Assembly: GCA_036925085.1 (NCBI GenBank)
Contig: JAUPFP010000061.1
Coordinates: 423,001 to 487,000, forward strand
From: Brachycybe producta
Taxonomy: Eukaryota; Arthropoda; Diplopoda; Playtdesmida; Andrognathidae
Reading direction: 5' to 3'
DNA: 64,000 bases
Shown: one piece after another, positions 43,901 to 54,452 of the stretch
Layout: every line of letters begins with the position of its first letter
How positions within the stretch are numbered: the first letter of the stretch is position 1
Notes under the pieces: model-generated
Seen by the model: the letters and a program-made list of their open reading frames with translations, nothing else
What the model was told of the DNA's origin: nothing
Databases searched by the model: none
Position numbers and translations under genes: made by a program

Positions 43901-46107
43901 ACAAAATAAACGTGCAAGTGCAGAAATTGTAACAATGTCGAGCTCTTGTTAGGGCCTCAGGTGTAAACTCTTTTTTGTGGTCGAAAGGCGCTGACCGTCT
44001 CTGGTCGGTTAGCATACGACAGAGTACGTCTCCAACCCAGGCCCCGAAACGGCCAACCGTGGTCATTTCTGGGTTCACGTAGCCCAAAACTGACCAGGGC
44101 CATAATAGGTTGAGAACGGGTAAAAAGATTTACTCCCTGGGTGCGTCGTAAACTCTTGGAGCATCGATCACTTAGTTGGAGCGGATACTACTGTTCGCTG
44201 AGAGAGAGAGAGAGAGAGAGAGTGATATACAACCTGAGTCCTAATGGTGCCTGGGTCGTTCTCCTTGGTATTTCGTAGATTACGACAATGCTGGAAAAGA
44301 ATAAGGTAGACAGGCGAGACGAATGCAGATTGTCGATATACTTAATTTAATGAACACAATCATCGAAGTTACATTAAATTAGAGAAGAGTTGCAACTGTG
44401 GCGTAGCTTAGCCACCAGACCATAATATGATTTATTTCATAGTTTCGATATCAGAGAATGGACCCGGAATATGTCGAAAGAAGGACTTTTATACCTAGGG
44501 CCTGTGTACACCTTCACAGGTGCACGATTTACGTTTATCAGTGATTATTTATTAAAAAATTACCACACACATCGCTGCATAAGGCGAAAAGTTTTTGTTT
44601 TTTGTTTTGAGAGTTTCTTTGCTAATTCAACGCACGAAATCGGAACTAAAACAAAATTACTTAATTTAAATATATATATTTTGTAAAATATAAAGTCTTA
44701 CGCAGTTTTGTTAAGTCACTAATAATTGTCTTTTATTCAAGTTAGAAAGCAGATGCTTAGTGGTTATAGTCACCGTTTGTGGTAACTGGAGGTTCCGGAT
44801 TCGAATCCCGGTTGGAGCATGGTGGTTGTTTGTCTTTCGTAATTTCTCTGGCGTTATTGTGTTGACGTCAGGCAGGTCACCTGGTTATAAAACACATCTC
44901 ATCCAATTCCCGGCCAAATGGTCCTTCATTTTCATTGATGGATCCCGCACTGTGTGGGGTGTGGTCCAGGGAAGGATTAAAAGTTACAAATTTCAAGTCG
45001 AAAGGATAAAATGTCACTATGACATCAGGAAAAGAAAAGGTACTGAAGGGGCTATGTAAAGTGCTTCAGACCAGTTCCTTGCATACAGTCAGTGGCGTTG
45101 CTAAAGTTTGTGCCGCCTTGGGCGGTCCGTGAGTTTGCCGCCGAGGGAGCGGCAAACTCACGGACCGAAAAACACAACACAATACACATCAGTGGTACAA
45201 CCAGGGGTCTGGTCTGCAAGGGGCTAATCGATATTATCGATACCCAGTGATTAAAATGGTTTATAGAATTTTATATTTATTATGAAATTATTAAATAAAC
45301 CAGTTCCCGATGGTAATTACTAATTACTTATTAAAGATCAATTATCAATTTTCCAGAGTTAAACAATAGTGTTGGATTGCAGAATACATTTCGCGAGATG
45401 CAGCAAGCTTAAAAAAATTCATAATTTCTTGTAGGGTTCCCGATTATTTTTATTTTCTGCGTTTTAGGTAGACACTTCTACAATACTGACAGGGAAAGAA
45501 ACTTTTCTTTTCGTTGGTGCCGCCCCCAAAAAGTGCTGCCCGGGGCAGACCACCCGACCCTCGCTACGCCACTACAATACAGTTATGGTCCTGTCTGTTG
45601 CCTATTACTGGCTCATGGCTACTTGTGCCAGTACATGCGTAGTAAGCGTTATTAAGGTGGGTCGTCGACATGTGCATCGACAACTTATGTAGTGGTCTGC
45701 CATTGAGAGAAGTTTGAGAAACACTGCTCTAAAATATCGTCATGAAAACATTGCTACAGAATTTCTATGCAAATAAACTGTGTATTTCTTCTAAAAGATG
45801 CTTTTTAGATGCCAAAAAAATAAAATATTTTGATTTTGAAGATTCTCCGAAGGAGTCGATTTCTCCCGACAGGAGCGTTACGTCAAAGAAACGAAAACAT
45901 AAACACAATACGGAATTGGATGAAAATGCTACCGGGAAAGAAATAGTTCGGTGCATAAAAGAAGAAGTATCGAGTCCGAAAACGCCAAAGGAGAAAACGA
46001 AAAGGATCAAAAAAGAAAGTTCTTCGTCGAAATCGAACAAAAGTAATAAGAAGGAAAGGAAAGAGACACAGAAGAAGGATACAAAGAAGAAAAGGAAATC
46101 CAAATAG
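40995..46107 (+). CDS. POLR1G: RNA polymerase I subunit RPA34/POLR1G (CD3EAP, PAF49)
   Basis: Seven exons, 40995-41017, 41088-41220, 41363-41431, 41499-41549, 41624-41699, 41754-41888 and 45809-46107, join in phase to 261 residues and TAG. The product is the A34-type subunit that pairs with A49 on nucleolar RNA polymerase I and helps initiation and elongation. Family marks are the N-terminal PPVNFANAISILES, TELWLIQTPSN, NGNRLYLTGEV, a second strand around KEYELWSS and the IPDGLRQRHVPYGSG segment that closes the dimerisation domain. The last exon is a lysine-rich, low-complexity tail (KKRKHKH...KKKRKSK) like the animal C-terminal region. Intron 6 (3.9 kb) is filled by a hAT element with nested repeats. 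The stop lies 142 bp from the stop of the convergent prolyl hydroxylase. Confidence 0.88.
42537..43219. mobile_element. TTAA-type palindromic element, copy 2
   Basis: Left arm GGGGCTACATCGCAAAATTA, right arm AATTTTGCGATGTAGCC; the inner words GCTAGC and AAAAACGATG-like sequence match copy 1. TTAA precedes the left end (42533-42536). The frames inside are AT-rich chance ORFs. Confidence 0.78.
44752..45060 (+). repeat. tRNA-derived SINE candidate
   Basis: GCTTAGTGGTTATAGTCACC resembles a degenerate pol III A box and GGATTCGAATCCCGG is a near-perfect B box 40 bp later. The 240 bp that follow are non-tRNA and end in GAAAAGAAAAGG. A 3' CCA-like closure and acceptor-stem pairing are absent, so it is not a tRNA gene. 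The 99-codon frame across it is a by-product. Confidence 0.5.
45090..45572. mobile_element. hAT-like element with CAGTGGCGTTGCTA end
   Basis: Left CAGTGGCGTTGCTAAAG and right CGCTACGCCACTA are imperfect inverted repeats; the flanks CATACAGT and CAATACAGT may be a damaged 8-bp duplication. Just inside the left end a perfect palindrome pairs GGTCCGTGAGTTTGCCGC with its complement (about 45126-45166). Confidence 0.6.
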
Positions 46108-46249
46108 GAGAAATTTGCCATGAGATTATCATACTGTCAGTATATGAAGAAAAATTTTATCTTCTACAATGAGAAGAAAAGTGCGTTTTTAGGTTACTCA
46201 TGATCCTTTGTTTCTTTTTCAAACGCAGGTCCCGTGTACAGATAAAATA

Positions 46250-49200
46250 TTAGACGTTCTTGGTAAAACAAGGTCGTCGGAATTCTTGCCCATAAGTATG
46301 TAACCAAATGGTGGAAACTGAAATCGAATACAAATTGTTTAAAAAAAAAAGCGTTAGATGTTGTTTCTTTTGATTGTTGCTTTGTTTTTACCCCATTTTG
46401 TTCCCATTACAACAGGACAAGCTGCGTGTAAAGTTTGATAATCGCCTTTTCCGCTACGTTTTAGGTTATAAAAAAATAAAGCAGATCCCTATAATAATAA
46501 AAGTTGAAATTTCAGATCGGTAGGCCTTGTTTCCACTGGAGTGAAAATCTGAACTTTTTTTAAATATTTCAGCAGGTCAAAAATGGAACCCACGTGACCC
46601 CCCCCCCCAACCTATTCACTATCATAGGCGGGGGCCACGTGTGTTCTATAGGCCTTGTTTCCACTGCGAAAATTTAAACTGGTGAAAAATAACAGTGTTT
46701 CTTATGGAGAAAATGTGTTAATGCATTTCTATTAGTAGGAGAAAAGAAATTCGATATGGCGACTAATAAGAGAACAAATGTGGTCCCCGTCTAGGGTCTT
46801 TAAGCTAAGGTCCCACATGCGTAAAACGTCAACAGAAATTGAGAAGTAAAACGAAGAACGTAAAACTAAATTTAAATTAAATTATTTCCGCTACAAGAGG
46901 GCGCTTACAATAATTTAATTATTAGTCTGGCGCGCACAACGTGACATAATTAACATGGCGAGAATAAAGTCGACATGTCGAGGTTAAAAAATAAAATTGC
47001 AAAAGTCCTCTACAGGGCTCCATATTTTTGACTTAGCCATCATAAATGAATCAAATGAATTTTTATCTCAAAACTTAATTTACCTTTTTAGGATTTACAG
47101 CTGTTCCTAACTGCGGAAAAGCAGTTGCTCCGCCGTATTCGACATCATTCAGCTAAATTTAACAAAAAAACATTGCAAATTTAAGATATGAAATTACCGT
47201 GATTGAAATGACAGAAAAAAATTTACGTAAATAAGAAATGTCGCGATTCTGTCACCAGTCGGAAGATTTATAATATCTTTCTGAAAAAATAAAGTATAGT
47301 TTACTACATATAAAATAATGGTTTATGAATTCAATGTGAAACTTCGTACGCTATATGCGTCGACAAAATCCATGTGGACTTCGTAATGACCGCCGATTCC
47401 ATAATTTTGAATCTGATAGATTATTAATTGCAAAATTAGAATCTCGGAGTGAAAGATATTTTAATGATTGCTAACTAAGATAGTAAGTTTAGTATTCTTA
47501 ATGACTGAATAGTTAAATGTAAGAATTAAACTGATCAACTTATACATTTAAACTTCGTATCAAACGTTCACGAGTTTTAGCATGACTTTTGACGTATCTC
47601 ACATTTAGCAATCATTCAGGTGGCTGATTAGATATTTTTGTTTTTTTTGTTTCCCGAGTTGGCACCACTACAGTGGCTATTTTGTTATATAGGAGGGTTT
47701 TTTCCACCTACCCGCGAAAAAAACAACTCAAAGGGTTTTAGAAAACGGAATAGTTTGTGATGATGCTAAAAGTTTTTTCATGATGTTATCTTTAAAAATA
47801 AACTTTTTATGAAAGTTTGAAAATGACAAAAATAATTTTTTATTAAAATTATTAATAGAAAATAAATTTCAAACTACTATAAATGTTCTTTTTTAAGTTA
47901 TTGCCATAAAACTTTTAGCGTAATTAATAGTTGGCTGTTCTAAATAGTTACTAACAGTTTCTTAAAGAAATTTTCAAGAATACTAAAAACCATGTCTTAT
48001 TTAAAATTATTTATTATTTTTAAAATTATATAAAGAAGTGGCTGACGTTTCGATTGCATTTGCAATCATCTTCAGAGCCAAAAAGATTTATACGTATTTT
48101 TGCATATACAGTGTAACACCCAGTAACTCCCGTTCCTGCCAAAACCATAGCCTGGGGGTAAACAACTCCTGCTTGTCCCTCCCTCCCTCTGATGCACACT
48201 TCTGAGTCATATCAAAGGGGCGGAGTGATGAACTTAGGACCATGGTCACTTGGACCTGGTTACACCTCGCAGGTGTACACAGGTCCAAGGTATAAAAGGA
48301 CCGTGTTCCTCGTCCTTGTCTTTGCTCTCGTTTGTATTACGTTGATTTATTCCGTACCACATCATGGGCATGAGGACGCACCTTTAGTATTCGCTATTCA
48401 TTCTTGTAAACTTGGTGTTTCCAGATAAGGAGGAATAAAAGCGTTATAATGGAAAGCATCGTTGTCTTTATGTTTGGAAACTAATAACTTCTCTACAGAG
48501 GCCGGAGAAACCATAAGGCAGGAGACATACGATCCTGGAAGCAGCTACAACATCTTTTGTGGTAACCACAACAGGAGAAGATGTATATCAGTGTCGACCA
48601 GAGAGAGAGAGAAAGATGGCCACCATCCTTCTGCATAGATTTCACCCCCATGCAGACGGATGATCGTAATCTAAATCCATCCGACTCTATAGCTTGACTC
48701 TTCTCTATGCTCGGAGAGTGCCTCGAGCTCGGAGTATGTCCTTTTCATGTGAGTAACGTTTTAACCCTTGAACCACGTCGGAATTTATATAAATGAACCG
48801 TTTTTTTTTTCTCAAGGTCAACTATATGTTGTACCCTTCCCATCCAAGAACCCCATGATATTAAATTGGAGATTGGAATTGGGTTGGAAAGTGTAGAGGG
48901 GGGTACAGAAAAGTGGGAGGGGGTGACGGAAATTGAAATGAAAGAAGTAAAAAAAGGAAAAAACGACGCGCATGCTCACACCAGAGAAAATTAAACGCTC
49001 ATTTTCTCTTTCAAATATAAAAAGGGGAGGGGATAATAGTAGCAAAATTAAACTAGAATTTTTTTTGCTCCGCCCTTTTATGAATTGGGTTGTTGGGTTT
49101 GTTACTTGGTCTGACAGCATAAAAGGGCGGAGGAAAAGAAATTCTAATGCTGGGCACAATTGCCTGTGAATTTTGCTCCCGTCATTTATGACGGGTTACC

Positions 49201-52200
49201 CCACTAGTATATGTATATTTTTTTTTAACAAAAAGTGTGTATATTTTAAAATGTAGGCTCTGAAGATGATCGCGAATGCAATCAAAATGTCAGCCACTTC
49301 TTTATATAATTTTAAAATTAATGTATTGTTTTAAATAAGAGATGTTTTTAGTATTCTTGAAATTTTTTTAAGAAACTTTAAAAGTAGTGACTATTTAGAA
49401 GAGAACCAACTGTTAATTAATGTAAAAAAAAACAATCAAGAACTTTAAGTATATTTTTAGCGAAATCTTCTACCATTCTAGTTTTGAAAACAGTTTGAAT
49501 TTTTTCTAGACGTTTTTGTGTCCAAATTTTCTCAAAACACTATGGAGCTTAGCATTAGTTACAGCAGTGGCGTCATTCGAGGGGTGGGGGGAACAAAAAC
49601 AAAATAAATAATTATTCAGCTACTTAAAGAATACAAAGTTCACAACTCTGTAGAAAGAGGTTTTTATTTAGCCTAACCTGTATATCTTCTGCACTTTCTG
49701 TGCTTAGACCAGTAATTTCTTCCACTCTGTGGTATATTTTTCTAATGATTTTGCTTGTTTCCATCGGAAAACGGGCCCTAATATAACATTGATTAGCCAA
49801 ATCTATTTTGACAAATTTTTCTTGATTTCGATAATGAAAGTGAAATATAATATTAACAATTACATCTTTCCAACACGTCTTGAAGAAATCTGTTGTCCAC
49901 CATTATTGAATCGTATAGTCTTCAACGGTGTAAGCTTAAAAGAAAAATAAGGTGTATCACAAGGTATCCGGAACATTTTGCTTTGCCATGTTACTTCTTC
50001 TTGTGCCATCGTTTTAAGGTGTTCAATTTCTTTGTCGTTTAGAAAATGATGGTGAACCAGAATTTTTGGATCTTTGTAGATGTGTTCCACATAATGTGGC
50101 ATCCAAGATCGTACATTTCTCTCAAGAGTACAGACGTGTTCCGTAAGGTGAGACTAGAAAGTATAATTTAGTTATTTTCTAATTTTCTTTAAGAGCCTAG
50201 ATACAGCGTTTAATTCAAAATTTCACCAATGCGCTGCGATCGGTTTTGATTTAAAAGTGGATTTTTAACGGGTTTTTTTTTTTCTAGGTTTGAAGTCACA
50301 TGATAATTAATAGAAAAATAATTTAACGTGCGAAGCTTATAAAAAGGAAACATCGTGAAGCCAATTCATAAAAGCACGTGCTATTTTTTAGTTATTGTTC
50401 TAAATCGTTTTTAACGAGAGTTCTTCAGATGTTTGTCGACCGGTTTTTTGGTCCAATGGGATTTAACATGGAGTTAGAAAAACGAACGATTTTGAACCTT
50501 GTTTAAAAACAGAAGGACGTTTGCAAAATTTATATAAAGCGAGCACTTAAAGAACACTACTTTTTATTGCATTTTGCGCTTTACTGTATCTTCATTAGAG
50601 CGATTGTGAGACCATTTCTTGCAATTTTAGTAACACTTATTTGACTCGTTGTCCTCTGCTCAAAACATGATGGAGCACGTGTATCTAGGCTCTTAAACGG
50701 GTTTTTTTACGTTATGTTTTGGTACCTCATCTCGTAATCCTCGGCAAAGTAAGTTTGCGTTGTGATTCAATCTGTATTTGAAGTCAGACTCGTCATATTT
50801 ATCTAGAAAATCGTGTACAATACTTTTAATATGTTTTATATAGAGAATTTATTTAAATTTAACCATTCAATAGTGTAATCGCATCACGGCTTATTTCCGG
50901 AAATAGTTTTAGTATGTTTCTTTTTGTTTGATCGGATTTCTTGTCATTCAGAAGTTGTAACTTTTATGAACATACGTAAAAAATTAGCCAGTAAATTGAT
51001 ATGTTGGATGCTATTAGTTACGATACCATAAATTCAGTTTTGGCATCCAAATCTATGATTAATTGCTGCGATGGAGTGTCATCTTTGGAAAGAATTTTCT
51101 TGCAAGTTTGTGTCCATGTTTTAGCCGATTTTATTTTCAAATTTAGAAAAGCTTGTTGAGATAACAGCAGACAGTCTTTATCTGCAAATAAAAAAGTAAA
51201 AAGAATTCCAGTTTATACATATAAGAGAAATAGTTTATGGTCAGTGGTTTTCACTTAAGAGGCTACATCACAAAATTACTTCGAAAAATCTTCGCAACGA
51301 GCGCTAGCATCGTTTTCAATGTTAAAGAAAAAATGTTAATTTTTAAAATACACACAGTTGTGGCAATATGTTTATCTTATAGAATGACAAAAAATTGGTA
51401 AGTGCGGTTATATTTTTAGAAACTTATTTCAAAATCGTGAATTTCTAACTTTTTTTTGTTAAACTCTATTGAATGATAAGAAAAAAACATCTATTAAAAT
51501 GCTTGTAAAAATAATTTTAAAAAACCAGAAAAAAATCATCACATGCGCCAATATATTGGCTTCGCTGTGGTTTAATTGTTTCGTTTTTTTTAATTATTTT
51601 TAGGTATTTTTACGAACATTTTAATAGATGTTTTTGCTCATGATCGTGTACTCAATGGAGTTTAACGCGATTTTGAAATAGTTTTTAAAAATTTAACTGC
51701 ACTTAGCAATTTTTTGTCATTCTATCACTAGATCAGCATATATATTTAAGGTGCACATTACACTTTGAAAACTTAATACTGGACAACTTTAAATATGAAA
51801 AAAAAAACATATTGCCGCGACTGTGTATTTTAAAAACTAACGTTTCTTCTTTAACATCGGGTCTATTGGCTCAATAGAAAAACGATGCTAGCGCCCTTTG
51901 TGGAGATTTTTTTAAGTAATTTTGCGATGTATCCTCTTAACAACTCACCAGACAGTGAAATGTTACTGTGGTAGTTAAGAATTTGTCCATTGAGAATCTC
52001 TTCGGCGTTTAAATCATAGCTTTCTTGAAGTCGAACTAATGATAAAGCTGCCCCTTTCTGATCATTCTCATCAATGTTTTTCAAATACGGTTCTTATTAA
52101 AAGAGGGGGAAAATAGCAAAAGTAAAAAAAAGTAAAAAGTGTTTGAAAGCGACTTCGATTTAGAGTTCTTTGTTCCAACTTCTAATAATTTTAAATAAGA

Positions 52201-54398
52201 AATTGAAATTGTGTAGAGTTTGGGGAAACCGCGGTTTTTCGGTTTTGATTTTTTTTTTTCTTAAATTTTAAAATTTTTGATAAAAACAATCACGTCGAAC
52301 AAAATTTTTATTATTTTTTTTAGTAGTTATAATGTTTGGGTGTGGAACATTTGCCCTAAATGGACATTTGCCTTAAAAACACTTGCCTAAAACCATTTGC
52401 TCTAAAGAGACATTTGCCCTAAACGGACATTTGCCCTAATCAGTAGTGTAAATTTGTCATTTTGCGTTTTGTGTGTACCTGCTGTGCGCAGAACCTATTT
52501 AACATACTCCACCGAAAGACACTAAACTGTATGAAAAGAGAGAAGAAAAAAATGGCTTTAAGGGCAAATGTCCCTTTAGGGCAAATGGTTTTAGGGCAAA
52601 TGTTCCTTTCGGGCAAGTGTCTTTAGGGCAATCGTCTATATCCCAATTTTTTGTAGGTTATATAATCTTTTAGGAAAACGAGAGTATTTACTGATATATC
52701 AGATAGTCGTGAACGAAATTTTGTACGAAAAATACCACTCAATGAAATTGTCCTTGATGTTGATTTTATGGTAGAAAGTGCTGCGTAAAGTTGGTCGAGA
52801 TTCTTCGTGTTTGCCACGTTTTTTTAAACGTTGCAAAGTCGTGTTTTAGTGATAGTGATTGATTTTTACTTTATTTTTGATAAAACTGAAAACCGCGGTT
52901 TTTGGAGACGGTTTTGCAGTTTTGGGTTTTCATTAAAAATCGCGGTTTTCGGTTTAGGGTAAACGGAAATCCGAATCTCTAAAAGTGTGTTAGAAACTAG
53001 AAGAGTAAAGCAACATATCTGAAGATATTTTCATGTTGATAACCAAGGCAAAAAAAAAATGGTTGCTCTGAATAAGCGTTAAATTGATTAAGTGCCAATT
53101 TGATTGAATGCCAAACTAAATATGCGCCAAATTGGTTAAATGCAATACTGAATAAGTGCGAAATTCATTAACCGCCAATAATAGGCACAAACGTCGAACT
53201 GAATAAAGTAAAATATGGCAGTTATTCAGTTTGGCATTTGTTGAATTTGGCGCTTATTCAATCGCCTCCAAAAACCGAGATTATTCCATCAAAACACTAC
53301 TTAGAGGCTATAATTTAGAACTCTTGCCTTATTGAAATCATGTTTTTGCGTATTTCATTAAAATTTGAAAAACTCAACGATTTTAATGAAAAAAATTATA
53401 AACTAAAAAGATATCAAGGTGAAAAGTTTGTATTTTAAATGTCGATCCAAACTAAACTTTTCTCGTTAAAGTTGTTTCTTTTGAACAAAGATCTTTCTAA
53501 TCAATTCACTATAAAATTATATTTCCATAAATACCTACCATGGATGATTTGTATACTATTTGATAGATTCTTGCGTTTTAAAAGACATTTAATTGATGCA
53601 TAAGCTGCAACTGGGTGTTCAGCTATTTCTTGCAAACTATAACCACTTTCCTTAAGCAAGTGATTTATATTACATCTTTCACTGAAACAAAAGAAACTTG
53701 AATTTAATTTTTTTTTAACAAGAACACAGGGTGGCGTGGTTTTAACTACAGGTTGGACGAATCTAAATTTTCTCAAATCCGAATCCTAAAAGTTTCCGGA
53801 ATCCCTCATAAAAGAATCCTATATTATTCTTTAATGAAATAATATTAAATATTAAATTATTAATAATAAAAAACAAGTGTGGCGGCACTCAGGGTCGCCA
53901 CAAGGTGATATTTGTGAACCGGGTACCACCGAAATTGCAACAATCGCCGTTTTTTGTTAGTGAACGCTTCTATTTTACGTCAATGGAGTTAAAACTAATT
54001 TTACCACAGTTTTAACAGTTTTTTAGGGAAAGATTCGAATGACGAAAAAAACAGCGACGATTCAAGTTTTCGAATCTCGAATATTTTTCAAGATTCGCGG
54101 GATTCAAGGATTCGAATGTCCCATCCCTAGTTTTAACCATTGTGGTTAAACGCCTTATGCCTTTCGGCCGGTGGGCTAATTAATATTCTGTGGTTAAAAC
54201 CATGGTTTTATCCATTTTTTTTTAAATAAACCCTTGGTTTTAACCAAAGACAACTAATTTTTTTTGGAAATTGTACTGAATCTATTGGTTTTTAATATGC
54301 AAACAAAAATTAGACTTCATTTGCACAATTGTGACTTATAAAGGTTGTGGGAGTTGCATATTGTAACTGAACGTTTTACATCTATGTTAATCACTGCT

Positions 54399-54452
<54 letters not shown>

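Larger units (their letters stand above)
42387..45726. mobile_element. Composite hAT element filling POLR1G intron 6
   Basis: Ends CAGTGTTTCTCAAACT and AGTTTGAGAAACACTG are inverted repeats, and a perfect 8-bp duplication CTCTAAAA lies at 42379-42386 and 45727-45734. The 3.3-kb interior is mostly later insertions: a TTAA-type palindrome (42537-43219), a CCAGAAATTTC arm (43400), an LTR-like stretch (44390-44530), a tRNA-like SINE (44752-45060) and another hAT-like element (45090-45572). No transposase frame remains. Confidence 0.85.
47700..49520. repeat. Inverted repeat pair around an LTR and a Helitron (intron 9)
   Basis: GAAGTGGCTGACGTTTCGAT at 48034 and its complement near 49275 (ATCAAAATGTCAGCCACTTC) are the best-preserved parts of two arms that also share TTTAAAATTA stretches. 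The word contains a small palindrome of the kind seen near Penelope-like element ends, but I would not assign it. An LTR-like block (48111-48500) and Helitron 6 lie between the arms. Confidence 0.5.

Noticed and set aside
44755..44822. tRNA gene
   Set aside because: The A and B boxes are tRNA-like but the acceptor stem does not pair; a tRNA-derived SINE fits better.
44760..45059. 99-codon plus-strand frame
   Set aside because: It runs through the SINE-like tRNA region and has no recognisable protein features.
46231..46310. Plus-strand exon-like sequence after POLR1G (AAACGCAG then an open frame ending in TAA)
   Set aside because: It is the antisense of the last prolyl hydroxylase exon (46250-46317), which has strong family support.
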